The notes: generated by a model from the letters alone, not told the origin. Shown: positions 16,301 through 28,224, numbered from the stretch's first letter. The stretch is 64,000 bases of DNA from Entomortierella parvispora (GCA_963573315.1 OY752152.1:1099001-1163000), one strand, 5' to 3'. Translations and numbers: made by a program.

Positions 16301-17236
16301 TCAAGGATATTACTGTGGTTTCGTGCACTCACTCGTTTCAGGCTCGTCTTCATCCAGTGGCTGGATCAAATAGTCGAGAGCACTCCATCCTGGATACTGC
16401 AGCAATTTCATCAAAGAGGAAGACATGGCGCTGATATGGATCGGTCGCATCGCCGGGATACAAGACAGCATCGAAATTGGCCAAAATGAACGACTGCCCT
16501 GTTCATGGATCTGCTGATAGTGTGGTTGGCGCTGCAGTCGATCCGAGATTGGGGCCAAGAGTCGCCAGAGAAACGGAAGTCTGATCGTGCCATCCTGGAA
16601 CCGATGCCGTTGCTGCTGCTGCAAGTGTTGGCACCATATCCTATTACCATTCCTTGGACACGGCCGCGTTCCTGCGCTGTTGTTGGACAAGGACAAAGAA
16701 GGCGATCCATTGATTTGGTGTTGTCGGGATGCTGTGCTCCTGCTAAAATCGGTGTTGGCGCCGGAAAGGATGCCTCTATCATCCACCACACCAAAGTTCA
16801 AGTCAGGAAGGCGCCTTCTCCTCTTTCTTGGGCCTGTGTGGTCTCGACTGCTCAATCCATGGTCAGTATGAACACCTGTGTGAGTACGGTCAGAGCGACT
16901 GTTCATCGGAGAAGTGTTCTTGCTGCTGGTACTGGTCGTGTTAATACGTTGATGGAAAGTTGTCCTTGAGTCATTCATGGTAGCTGCCCGTCGCCTGTGA
17001 GAGTTCCAGCCAGGGTAGTTGTCCTGCGAACGTACAGCAGGACCATGGCAAAGGGTGCAATGAAAACAATCGTGGCAGAACTGGCCTTCCAGTGTCACGA
17101 GAGGGCAGGACCAGAGCAAGAAGTCGAGGTCCTGGCAGCAATATTCAAGAATCAGGCAGAGAATCTCATCGGGAAGGTCAAGAAGATGTCGCTGCCGATG
17201 AGAGACGGAACGACGCAGCTTATGGACGAGATGCAT
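13323..17236 (-). CDS. Large F-box protein with leucine-rich-repeat-like region
   Basis: Two exons, 16333-17236 and 13323-16222, joined by a 110-nt intron (GTGAGT...TTTAG), give 1267 residues. An F-box begins at about residue 19 (DLPDEILCLILEYC), right after the short basic N-terminus MHLVHKLRRSV. A basic, S/T-rich, probably disordered stretch follows. Exon 2 starts with a conserved-looking segment (PFQFLLVSRQFADAAAQFLW), then RNI/LRR-like repeats at about residues 600-830 with SLDLHANEKM and YLRLQGGF motifs, then a Q/S/P-rich tail. This is the usual layout of F-box substrate receptors in early-diverging fungi; the substrate is unknown. The last 15 residues are hydrophobic, and a missed 3' intron cannot be excluded. 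It converges with the GRR1-like gene. Confidence 0.75.
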
Positions 17237-18131
17237 GAATGCAAGGCAATCTGTTGTGGCCGCAAGACAATGAGTGACATGACTTGTAAGAACATGGAAC
17301 CAGGTTCATATTGCAATACTGTACGTATGCAGCATGCATAGAGTGAGGCATATGGGCATACTTACAGTCAACAATTGTTGCAGGTAGATGTCAGAATCGA
17401 GAATGGCTCCTCAGCACATGGGCGTAAAGTGGAGGAAGAGCGAGAGATTGCCACGTTGCAACAGGGATAGATGTAAATTAAGGAACGATTAGAGAATGGG
17501 AGGGTGGGAGGGTGACAAGAGAAACGAGAGAAGGGGAAAGGAAGCAGGGAGAGAGGGGGAAGACGGATGGAGTGAGAGGGATGGAGAAAGGGAGAAGAGG
17601 GATGGATGGACAAGGGAAAAAGAAAGAAAGTGGAGTGTGTGAGAGAAAAAGGAGAAGACACAATCCACATCCTCATCCTCATTTCCTCATCTTCGTCCTC
17701 ATCTTCATCCTCGTCCTCATCCCCATCGTCATCCTCATCCTCATCTCTCCATCCACACCCCGTTCTCTCCTCTTTCTGTTTCCTCGTCGTCCGTCGTGTT
17801 AGGAGCCGTTCTTGACCCCATGAAGATCAAAAAAGCGACGAGACGATCCCACTTCCTTCAACGATCACGATACTGCTGTCTCGGTTCTGGCCCGAACGAG
17901 AATCCAAGGCACTGCAGCGTGGCAGCGTGCCTCCCTATGGTGTATTGAGGCCTTGGGCGATGGTGGGTGTCCAAGCAGAGAAGAGACGCGACCCTTTTAC
18001 TTATTCAAAGGGAAGGTTCGTCCACTACCCATGCTTCCTATGATCGTCGCAAAAGGGCTACGATTGTCAACAGATTTAGAAATTATTCGTTGTAAACTAA
18101 CATTATATCTTGGATCGCACTCTCTTCAGAT
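17237..18131. other. Intergenic region, promoter side of the F-box gene
   Basis: Roughly 0.9 kb upstream of the F-box start. It contains a purine-rich block (17490-17660, GGGAGG/GAGAGA) followed by a pyrimidine-rich block with CATCCTCAT/CCTCATC near-repeats (17665-17780), a strong strand asymmetry typical of promoters in this window. I see no coding signal or RNA gene. Confidence 0.5.
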
Positions 18132-19106
18132 TCAAGGAATAAGAGTCTTGCGCTGAGAAGTGTAGTAAACATCCTTGCTCCAATCGAGCAGGAACGAAAA
18201 GCTGTCATCCGCGTGATTCGTCATAACACTATCCCAAAACTTGTCGCTCGTGCTGAGCTTCAATGCCTTGTCGTACGCGTCGATGTAGTTGATAGTATGG
18301 TCCAACATCTGCTCGGTCATCATGTTGTCTCGAATGTCAAGATGACCAGGAGCAACATTGCGGTTATTCTTCATCACGCAATCCTTGACCGAGTTGCAAT
18401 TCTTCCTCCAGGCATCACGGACAGTCTTCGACGCGACTTCTTCCATGAGTGCCTGAGATGATGACATTTGATCCCCCAGTAGGTCCCGTTAGAAGGTATC
18501 CAATTGATGTCGCGCTTATACTTTGCATTATGGGATCTAGACGCGTTCAAAATTGAGTGCCTGGCTAGTAAAAAAAGGATGCATGATGTCCTGTCGCGTT
18601 ACATTTAAGATTAACATGCGTGAGGCATTTCAGCACCTGAAACTAGTGCCCTTGGAGGGGATGTCAAAGGTGGCGATTTTCTCCGTGTCAGCTTGTTCAA
18701 GTGTAATAAATCGGATTGTCTGTCCCTCCATAACACAGGTGTCCTTGTCGTAGAACTTGGAGATGATCACTTAAAAAAGTGATCTTAACTAATTAAGAAG
18801 GCATATGGGTTGGTCGACATTGGAGCAGCTGCCTTCACCCTATCAATAGTATGTTGGGATGCAAGGACCTCCGCCTTGGGAGAGGCCTTGGTGAGTTCTT
18901 CAAGACTCACGTAATGATGCGAGTGACCTTGGGAAATGAAGTGAAGATAGCTTTGATATCTTTGCTCAAGGCTTTGGCGCAACATATGTGAAGGAAAGCT
19001 GGGTATCGATGATGATAGCGGACTTCCTGACAGAGACAATGTGGGATGGAACATCTCGAAGTTAAGACTATTTACCGTAGGAGCCACGGTGCAGAAAAGA
19101 AAGCAT
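18132..19106 (-). pseudogene. Frame-broken remnant of an unrecognised gene
   Basis: Several short stretches with coding character lie in one order on the minus strand but in different frames. A signal-peptide-like segment and the next 20 residues are at about 19125-19030, a second frame at 19035-18975, a third to 18910, and a clean stretch (SLEELTKASPKAEVL...) to 18786. A further open stretch at about 18770-18640 (SKFYDKDTCVMEGQ) follows, and then an ATG-initiated 111-codon frame (18132-18467, MSSSQALMEEV). The first three breaks are each repaired on paper by one base next to AA or GG, suggesting single-base losses. I do not recognise the family. It could instead be a gene with very small introns, or carry sequencing indels. 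The segments are ordered and adjacent, which argues for one locus. Confidence 0.4.
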
Positions 19107-19921
19107 GCGATGGCAATTAAGAGTGGAGTAGTAGGAGAGTGGGGTGGGTGGAGAAGACTAGAAGAATAATGGATCTGGAGACTGAACGACCTATAAAGCT
19201 ATTACAAATGTTCACGAGAAATTGGCAAGGTAGACAAACAAGTCAAGCGTGACAAGCAAGACAAACCCGACAAGCGAGCACATGAAGGCTCAAGCTCAAG
19301 CAAACTCAAGCGAGACATACGCGTCAAGCTTGACAAAATGCGACAAGCGAGCATTGAGGCGGCAATTTGTAACCGCCTTTCTAGTCCTATTTGTCTGCGC
19401 CATCCATCCTTTCAATGGGTCTATCTTATCAATTTGCGCTGCAGTGTTGACATCGCTGGAACAGCATGGATCTTCATCCAAATAAAACCGTTCTGCTCAG
19501 TGCGAGTTGATTACTAGTGGGCTTATTAATATGTCGCGTCTTTTGTGGAAAGGGATAGTCCTAGTTGAACGTCGTGCCACTATCGAGGTCCCTCATCACG
19601 AATTCCAGGGCTCGCATCTCTCTTTCTGTTGCTTGACCATATGAATAATGGCGTCTAGTTTATGATCCAGACGCCACAAAGAAGAGTGCACTGTACAGCA
19701 CGGAGCTCGCTGGCGATAAGACTATCATCTCGGATGTGCCTCTTTGGCACTGCGCTTCGTCAATGGCTCAGCAATTGGAGGAAGAGTAGAAATTGGATGT
19801 TTTTTTTTAGACACAAAAAAAGAAACGATATTGGCGCGTCTCCTACCGTACGAGAAAAAGGAAAGTCGCCCCGATTCACGAAAACAACAAAAAAGATGAT
19901 CAGAAGTCAAAAGAGAAGCTG
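19107..19921. other. Intergenic region with CAAGC-type degenerate repeats
   Basis: A plus-strand stretch at 19232-19360 repeats diverged GACAAGCAAG/GACAAGCGAGCA/CAAGCTCAAGC units. The rest shows no gene. 19801-19822 is T/A-rich. Short open frames here have no domain signal. Confidence 0.5.
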
Positions 19922-19993
19922 TGCCCACAGCAGGGATCGAACCTGCTACCTTCTGCTTACTAGGCAGACGCTCTACCAATGAGCTATGCGGGC
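19922..19993 (-). tRNA. tRNA-Thr (anticodon AGT)
   Basis: On the minus strand a 72-nt cloverleaf can be drawn. The acceptor stem is GCCCGCA with TGTGGGC (one G-T pair), the D arm GCTC/GAGC, the anticodon stem TCTGC/GCAGA with loop CTAGTAA (anticodon AGT, read as IGU), and the T arm GCAGG-TTCGATC-CCTGC. The discriminator base is A. There is no intron, and A and B box sequences (TAGCTCATTGGTAGAGC; GGTTCGATCCC) are present. It serves ACU/ACC threonine codons. Confidence 0.95.
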
Positions 19994-20696
19994 TTATGTT
20001 GTTGTTTTCTTTAGAAAAGTCTGTCCTATTTGAAATGTAATTTTTGTTGCTTAAGGGTATAGATTTAGATAACTTAAGGGTATGATATATCGTCTTGCCG
20101 TCAAATTTTGGGCAAGGAGTGCCGACTCGAAATCGTGGATGGATGAATGACAGGCAAACTACGTGCTATGCGAACTTGTGAACTTGGCACGACGTTGGTG
20201 CCATTGTGATAATTGCAACGAAAAGGGATCTGGTTATCCACACCATTTTATAATGGCAAGGAGGAACTTGCGGTTGGAGCATGGGCCAACTGAGAGCCGC
20301 TATTCGATTTCATTGGTGAAGGCAGGTCCGGGTCGAGTCCGCATCTGTCCAACGGGATATGGTGCAAAACCTCTCAACGCAATCTTCCTCTTTCTCCTCG
20401 GACCCCCGCTCCTCTTCTCTGACCCAGATTGGGCAGCAATTGAAGTGTCATGTTGTCAACAGCTCTGGGGGACTTGCAAAGATGATCGGGGGAATGATTT
20501 TTTTTTTATGCAATTTCTGACAGTGATATGGGTACTGAGCGGTAGAGTGACCCCAGGGAAGTGCAAGTGCTATAAACAATTGGGGTGTGCATGTGTGAAC
20601 GTGTGAAGGAGGGAGGGAGGGAGGAAGGGAGGAAGGCAGGACTATGTCGCGATTTGATGAAATGGGGGAAGGAAAGCAGGAAATGACAAGGTTATT
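19994..20696. other. Gap between tRNA-Thr and monooxygenase gene
   Basis: Just 5' of the tRNA lies an 11-bp direct repeat CTTAAGGGTAT (20050-20060 and 20073-20083). A 147-codon plus-strand frame (20163-20606) lacks any recognisable domain and has cysteine- and tryptophan-rich, non-coding-like composition. GGGAGG repeats lie at 20607-20637. Confidence 0.5.
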
Positions 20697-23002
20697 TCAG
20701 ACTGCAGCGGCTGTGTCCATGGCACGCCGTTGCTTTTCCTTTTCTTGAAAGTATCGCTTGGAAAGTTTCTGAGGAAGAATCTTGCCTGTGCCTCGGTTCT
20801 CGACATGGGGAAGGAAGGCGAGCTGAGGTCGGTAAGATGTGCCCTTGATGATGGCCTTGTCCTTCACGCTTTGAGGAACCAAGTTGAACGTGATGTATCT
20901 AAGGCATTTGTCGAGCAAGGACTATTTGAAGCAAGGTGTCAAAAGAAACAGTGGTCAGTCAACCATTCCTCTTTCATTTCCTGTTGGTACTTCATCGTCT
21001 CTGTTGTTGTCGTTGTTGTTGTTGCTGGCACTTACGTTTCCAAAGAGGATTCGGGCATTCCTCTTGCTACGGGTATACATGGCCTTCACATGTGGCATCC
21101 TTTCAATCTTGTAATCCTCAAGAGCCTTGTTGATCGTCTCTGGAGTCACTGAGGTAAGCTCATAGAGGCAATTGGCCAAAACTACAGCATCCAGCATTGC
21201 ACACACTGGTCCCTGTCCAGAGCTGGGAAGCATCCTGTGAGCAGCTAAAATAATGGAGAGTAACAGCCCCAAAAGAAAAGGAGATACCGATGGTTACAAA
21301 CTTGCCCGATTTTCATTTTTTTTGTGTTCATTGATCGATTGCGCATGCTTGGCGAAGTAGGAGAGGGAGGGCTGCTTACCATCGCCAATCAGAACGGTAT
21401 GTCCATAGTTCCAGGTTTCGTAGAGCCGATCTTCCAAAAAGACTTTGGACATTTGTTCCTTGGGCGTGGCATTGATCAAACCTCCAAGCGTGCCGCCACA
21501 GGGGACGCGGAAGTCCTTCACGACCTTGACCATGTCGTCACAACTGTCGGGGGCCCACTCCGAATTGGGTCTCTTTTCCTCATCCGTCCTAGCGGGTCTG
21601 GGTGCTTTGGACATGGCGGCCCACGCAATTCGGTTGTCAGTGATGTTGAATGTTGTCCACTATTGTTTTTTTTTGTTTACCCGCCCGTAAAAATGAACGG
21701 GAGCAAAGGGGTGGAGAAATCGGAGGAATGGTCAGCAGAGTAAAATGATTCAATTTCAGCGATCTAATGCCCGCGGGGGACTACATGTGGGCTCAAAAGA
21801 CAGGGAAGGAAAGTGGGAGAGAGAGAAAGAGCAAAAAAAAAAAAAATTGATACATGTGCCAAGGGCAGGGTCCGTTTCACTTTTCACTTACAGTGTATCG
21901 TATCCTCTTGGACTTTTCGCCCAACATTTGGTGGTACACACTCTCGTCGCTGGTCACAATTGGAAACTTCTCAGGGTCTACATTGTCTGTTGTGCCCACC
22001 AGACATTCATACCCTTTTCTTTCCGGATCCTCAATTGCGTCCTTGACTGGCAACAGGTTCTGGCTCTTTAGAGTCTCGTATAAAGACTTTCGAACGGCCG
22101 AGAAGGCACCGTCAGCAGCCACGAGCACGTCTCCGTGGTAGGTTGTGTGATCCTCACATCGAATCATCACGTCCTCTCTGTTTTGCTGCATCGTCTCGAT
22201 TTTCTTGCCCAAATGGATCTTTTCTTCGGGGACCTTGGACAGAAGCATATCATAGAGATCAGGGCGAGACAAGATCATATAGTCGTAGCCGATACTAAAA
22301 TGTCGTTCAGGGGAAGACGGAGAGGAAAACAAACAATAAAAAAAAAGAGCCAACGATCTAACGGTTAGTGCTTCCTCTAAAAAATAATCAATTGACCTTC
22401 AGGAGAACTTGAGCTGCCATTACGTGTCTGTGGCACGGTTTGTATGAAGAGTGGCTACTGGTCTAAGATCACTGTCCAAGTAGTTGTTGCCCATGCACGG
22501 CAAGGCCTTCGCCTTCAACTCTTCGTAAAGACCGAGCTGTTCAAACGTTGGAAGGATGTTTGCTCCAAGGGATATGACCGATCCTAAAAATATGAACGAA
22601 AAAAGTGAGCGGTTATTTCGAGATGACGGTGGAGGAAGAAAAAGGTACGGAAAATAGGAAGGGGATGAGAGGGAAGGAGAAGGTTGTCGTTACTGTCGCG
22701 TGGGAGTGGGGTCGAGTGGAATGGCTTGCACGTTTCCTCTCCATTCGAATCCTCCTGGGGATCTCCAAAAAAAAAAGGTCTTTCTCGACAGCACCCCCGA
22801 AATCAATTGACTTACCAACAGGACGGACGTCTTCGGCTTGCTCAAAAATCTGGTATGGGATCCCAGCTTGCTCCAAGAGAAGGGCGAAAAACAATCCTCC
22901 GATGCCTGCACCGGCGATAAGAACGTGAGGAGTCTTGCCATCGTGTTGTGGTGGAGGCTGCGAGGGGTAGAAGGACAAGTGCATGAGCTTATGAGGAGTC
23001 AT
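20697..23002 (-). CDS. FAD-dependent monooxygenase (FAD_binding_3-like)
   Basis: Predicted flavoprotein hydroxylase using NAD(P)H and O2; substrate unknown. Six exons: 22816-23002, 22424-22583, 21892-22294, 21380-21659, 21036-21244, 20697-20921. All joins keep phase and give 487 residues, the normal length for this class. The N-terminal dinucleotide-binding motif is VLIAGAGIGGL (about residues 26-36), followed by an acidic residue ending the second strand (QIFEQAEDVRPVG). YMILSRPDLYDML fits the region after the first FAD contacts. The second FAD motif is VLIGDGAHRMLPSSGQG, a GDG variant of the usual GDAAH. The ATG at 23002 is the first in frame. Such genes are often expanded in Mortierella-like fungi and used in secondary or aromatic metabolism; no partner biosynthetic genes sit next to it. 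Confidence 0.85.
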
Positions 23003-24646
23003 AGATGTAAAGAAGAGGTATTTACGTCGGTGGTGTGTATGTGTGTGCGTGTGCGTGTGCGTGTGGAAGAGCTGAAAAAATGAGAGAGAGTGGGAACAAG
23101 ATGTGCTGCTTCAGCAGTCGATTGAAGGAAGAGTGTGGGAAGAAGGAGAAGGATGAGAGATCTGAAAAGAGAAAACAGAAATCAGAGGGAGAGAACGGGA
23201 GAATATAAGAGAAAGTCAGAAAAGCAAGGGGCGTGTGCGAGTGCAAAGGGCGTTGCGAGGACCATGTCCCCCCTGCCCTCCATCGGACTCGGGAGAACAA
23301 AGGGGAGCCAACAAACATGGCGGGGAAGGCAGTTTGGTCAAATTCAAGGCGCACAGCTTGGATATCAAAGAAAGGAAAAGGAAAACGATGGCCAAAAGGG
23401 GTCCGAACGTGTTCAATTGAGCGCCTGCTCTTGTGCATTCAGCCAGCAAAACAAAAAAAAAAAAGACAATTGCACAAGAGGACAAGAAATGGGAGAGGTG
23501 TAAGATGATTTCCTTCTCGGAGTCAGGGCGAACTGGGAGGAAAAGAACAGACGCAAACGAAGAAACGCAACTCTCCGTCGATGAACAGGGTGGAGGAGCA
23601 GGGATTTGTAACAAAGCAGTAGAGATGGCCGAGTTACGCGCAAACCGTCTTGCTTCGTCGGTCGCACTGAGATGACACTTTTTGTTGATCTTCGGTGGAA
23701 ATGACGTCTCTCCATTCCTTCTGACCAGAGGATTACACAAAAACACGCGAAGGAGCAACAGATTGCACTCGTAGTCAGAGTGAGGTTTTGCTCTTTTGTC
23801 CTGTCCAAGGTCCGTCACCCCAACTGCTGATGGCTCTCTCCTGTACCTCATGCCCCTTTCCACTCTTCTGGTGTAGTCTTGTTGACAAAGAGCAGCTTGT
23901 GCCCCCTTCTCCTCCTCTCCTCCCCATTCCGTAAAGAAGAAAAAAGAATCACTTGCCTCAGACATCCTTGGCGGTGGTCGCTCTTGGTTTGCTTACGTTT
24001 CCAATCACAACCCCAACGCGACATTTTGTGTCATTTGTGTTCAAGTCCTTCTGTCCCAGCGTTACGCCCTTGCCAGCGAAGCAGGCAAAGCAGACTGCTC
24101 GGACCAGTTCCTGGTGTAACAGCTGAAATGGGCCTTTCCACGCGGTGGCAAGGCGGCAGGGCAGGGCAGAATGAACCCGCGTCACAACCCTTGCGGTCGA
24201 CCATGCTCCATTGTATTGCTCCACTGTTGCTTTGTTGACACTGGTGCAGCCAGTAAAACAAAAGCACTCAAGTTCAGTCCACCCCCCTTCCCGTGTGGAG
24301 CAGATTCCGCGACCCCTTCCTCACCCATGTGCAAACATGGGCAATGTCTGTACACGCCCGTACACACATACCTGCGACACAATGAGCGAATGTCTTTCCG
24401 AAGTTTCGGGTCTGCTAGTATTCCACCCTATTTTCATAGTTTCTGACGCGTTAAACTCTGGGGTGAAGGAGAAGTACGTGAGCAAGAATACCATGCATGA
24501 AAAGCAGATCAGAAAAAAAACAGTTCAAAGCCTGCAGGTGCATTGCATCCTTTGACACGCGTCAGCTGGCCCAAGGGGGATATTTATTTACATTAGGATA
24601 ATATTTACAATCGTTTAGAAACCCTACTGGTGTCCTTTCTCTTTTT
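23003..24646. other. Gap between monooxygenase and permease genes
   Basis: This 1.6 kb holds the monooxygenase promoter and the permease 3' flank. A GTGTGT/GTGCGT run lies at 23034-23066. A 249-codon minus-strand frame (23216-23965) crosses low-complexity pyrimidine runs and carries no recognisable motif. I see no RNA gene. Confidence 0.5.
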
Positions 24647-26579
24647 TTACACATATCCAGCCATCTTTTTGATAGTGATGGTTGTCGAGAGGATCATGAC
24701 AAACACTCCAAAGACCAGGAGAATACCTGCACCCACGTCCAGCCAGAGCTCTGTTTCTCCCTTCTTGCTATTACCGTTCCTCCTCCTGGCACGTCGGACC
24801 ACGAGACGCGACTCTCCATGCTCGACACCCGCGAGCCCACCCGATTCTGTGGATGTTGTCGAAGACGAAGGGGATAAGGTACTGTAATGGGACAGGCGAT
24901 GGACAGTGGCTGTTCCGCCATACGAGGCGGGTCGGAGGTGGTCACCAGTCGCGGCCAGGATGGGTGTTGTCTCAAGAAGAGGGTGCTGGCTGTGCTCGCT
25001 GACCGAGAGGATGGCCCGCTCCTTTCTCTTCCGGGAGCGTTTCTGTTCTGCCGTTTCCAACAGGGCCTTATCCTTTCTCTTGTTTTGACCCTCAACGTCT
25101 CCAATGGCATGCTCAGCCAAGTCGTCTTCTTGGTCATTCTCCTCATTCTCATCTGAATCCTCATCATCCAAACAATCTTGCCCATGCTCGTCCTCATCAT
25201 TCACCTCGATACTGCTGTTGTTACGAGTTGGCTTTCTCCAAAAGACTAGGAAGTAACAGAGGCCTGGGAAGATGTAGGCGAGAGATGTTGAGCAGAATCC
25301 ACCAATGAGTTGATACAACAGTCCGAGGTCCGAGATGAAGACTCCACAGGCTAGAATGGGGATGAACAGCGCGATAGTGGTGTACAGATGTTCCTTGTCC
25401 GTGGGCTCCAAATGGTTGTTCTCATGGCCCAGGACCTTGTGCAAAGCAGCGCGAGCAGGGTAGAACTGGAGGACATGACGTAGATAAAGCGATATTAGCC
25501 TTCGTCCAGGGCTTGTGTAAAACGCACAAAGAAACGAAAATAACAGAAGAAAACAAAAAGAAACTCACCGCCTGAGGAAAGGTCAAGAACATGGAGAATC
25601 CAAGCAATCCGCGCCCGTAGTTGATCAATTCGTCCGTTAGAGGAAATGAATTGAAAATATTGGGCTGAACATCCTCACCGAAAGCAATGAATCCAATAAT
25701 CGCAAAGACGAACGAGATCACCCATGACAAAGACACGGCGATACCCGTGGCTTGACCCCAGTGTCTTCTTGTTGGCTTGGCCATGGTCGTAAAGTTCAAA
25801 AAGGCGGTTTGGGTTGAGAGCATCGCAAATGCCATGACACCAATAGCTGGAAAGACGTTGTTGCCGATAAAGTCATAGGACCGCTTGTGATCCGGAGCGT
25901 AGTGAAAGACCCTGATGGCAACCGCAACCAAGATCGGTGGCAGACACATCACAGAGACGATGGAAACCTTGGCAAGGGATCCAATGGATCTGTAGAAGAG
26001 CAGAGGTAGGATAAAGACCAAAGACGAGACGAAGATGATCCACCGACGTTTAAATTCAAAACCAAGGATATCCAAAATGACCGGGATGGTGTCTCCGACC
26101 ACGATCATATAAGTAATACAGGCTCCTGCAGACTGAAAAAAGATTACGCCATTCAACATGTAAAATCCTGCTGTGCCCATGGTGGCTATAAAAGGAGGAT
26201 GGACAGCAATAGCAGGAAAGTATGAGGGACTGGGTAAGCTGTACATGACCGGATGAGAGAGGAGAAATGGAGAGCAAGAGGTTCCATACCTTCACAGAGC
26301 ATGGCATATTTGTAGACGCCGATCTTTTGACCAGAAATGATGAGGATGAACAGCGCCAGCCAACAGAGGATAGCAACGATGACCGAGAGAACAATCCCCA
26401 ATCCAAATCCACTCTCTCTAGAGGGTGAGGTCATGAGTTCGATACGAGGAGAGAGAGCAGCCGTTAGGAGATGAGCACAGGTGCACCGTAGTCAAGCTAA
26501 TTGAGCTCTCCTTACTTGATGGCAAAGGAGAGCGCTAGGATGCCAGAGCCGACTGTGCAGTTGAGGATGTTGAAAGAGA
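24647..26579 (-). CDS. Amino acid permease, AAAP/AVT family (5' exon unresolved)
   Basis: A polytopic amino acid transporter, probably vacuolar or plasma membrane. Exons seen: 26516-26579, 26290-26417, 25569-26185 and 24647-25465, all phase-consistent. The first seen exon carries the family signature SFNILNCTVGSGILALSFAIK-type helix 1. It is followed by a GFGLGIVLS helix and then repeated hydrophobic helices (about 11 overall). The last exon holds a long hydrophilic insert rich in D/E and then K/R (about 170-200 residues), then a final helix ending KKMAGYV. The exon at 26579 begins in phase 1, so an upstream exon is required. An ATG at 26812 opens an S/P-rich 48-codon frame that would suit an N-terminus, but I found no phase-matching donor. 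Confidence 0.8.
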
Positions 26580-26812
26580 CTATCCACAGCAACAAGACAA
26601 CAAGAATGAAGGCAGACAGTTAGCGATAACAGCGATAGCAGCTTTTGCGCAGCGACCGTCCTCCTCTAGACTACTGTATCATCCGTGACAGACAGGGGGG
26701 AAAAGGCATGGGATGGGGAGAGAGATAGGGCGGATGGTGCTACGAGGGATGGCGAGCTCGTCTGCGGGTATGGCTCATATTTCAAAGTTCCCATCAAGGT
26801 GATCGGGCCCAT

Positions 26813-28224
26813 GTGCCTGAGAGCAACGGATTGACGCTCTGTGGTAGGTCAACGGGCTGAGGAAGGTTGATGTCGCAAACGATGCTGGACCCGCAAATGA
26901 CTCGACCTTGCTGTCAACCCTTGTGAAGGCGTCATTCTTTTCCGTGTTGCCCCTCCTCTCTTGTCCGATAACACTCTCGGTGTCGCTATGGTATCCGTGT
27001 CCGTGCGAATGTCATACCTTCGAGAACGGAGCACTGTCCCGCCCCGAGCTGTTCACTTGAGTCGGATCTGGTAGGGGGACTAGGGTTCGGCCGTGTCATG
27101 ATTTGAATGCTTGCACCACAACGGGGTATAAACAATCTAGTGTTTGGTATAAAGGGTGCTGAGAGGGAGGGAGAGAGGGCGGGGGAGAGCGGATGGATAG
27201 GACGCGATACAATAGTCTGCCTGTGTCTGTCTATGGATAATTTTCTTGTTTGAAAGGCAGAGGTGGATGCTGATGGGAGAAGGGAAACAATGAAGAAAGA
27301 CAGAGTGCAGAGGAGAGGAGAGGAGAGGAAAAAGGAAGGAAGGAAGAAGGAGGGGGGGAAAAAGCGAGGGAAGAAGAAAAGAAAGAGTGGAAGAAAGAGA
27401 GAAGAAAGAGACTGAGGGAAGGACGCACAGAGGACCGAAAGAATGAATTATGTATGAGTCGAGTCCAGCAGACACACCACGACTCAGATCACGTCTTTGT
27501 CTGCTGCCGATCTCGTCAATCGCGCATCCGTCTCCTTTATTCGTTCACCGCATGGTTCCACACATTCACCAGCCTTCCTTTCTTCCTTCTCCCTGCGGCT
27601 TCCTCCTTCTGTTTCGTCTCTCTTGTCTTCTCTCTCTCGCCCAACAGCTATTTCTGGCAAGCAATCTCCACTGCTGCCTGCCTGCCTCTGACCCCATGGT
27701 CGTCGCATGTTCACGCTTTCATTAGTGCCTGCAGCCTCCATCATTCCTGCTTGCCCTCAGCTCCGGACGCAGGCAGGATGCCCGCTCAACATTTTCAATT
27801 GTTGCATCATAGTGTCGTACGCTACTTGACTCCACGGGTTTCCATGATGCAGCTTTGTCCAATGGCTGGTGCCTGGGATCCCCGCCGACTTAATCCGGAG
27901 ATCCCCAGGGCTTGGATCGTGTGCTGTTCCGAAGGGGTTGTCCGGTTCATGTTTTTTTGTACCCCCAAAAGGGTTATCCTTTAATGTGTTTCTTAGTTTC
28001 CTCTCACTTGCCGCGGGACATTGCTCGTGCTCGGCACGGGGGAGACACACAGCCCCTGGTGGGCACACAGACTCAGTCTCGAGATCATTTTTTAAACGAC
28101 CTTTTCACTCCTTTATTCTTTTGCTGCATGCACGCGACACCAAAGAGGATCTTAAATTTGATTTGGTCCTTTGGGGGTCCCTAGTCGATTTCTCACTCCT
28201 CCTCATCCCCCCTTTTTGTTTTTC
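26813..28224. other. Gap between permease and MDR reductase genes
   Basis: This 1.4 kb includes a purine-rich block (27290-27425, GGAGAGGAGAGG/GAAGAAAG) followed by a pyrimidine-rich block (27540-27650). A minus-strand open frame (27757-28068) with two NPFG motifs lies just past the reductase stop and is described as a finding. Nothing else is supported. Confidence 0.5.

Noticed and set aside
19725-19979. 84-codon frame with VERLPSKQKVAGSIPAVGT
   Set aside because: This peptide is the well-known false translation of a tRNA gene; the tRNA-Thr explains it.
20163-20606. 147-codon plus-strand frame near the tRNA
   Set aside because: No domain and no splice partners; composition is unlike the neighbouring genes.
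23216-23965. 249-codon minus-strand frame upstream of the monooxygenase
   Set aside because: Low-complexity F/S/L-rich translation of pyrimidine runs in the promoter; no family features.
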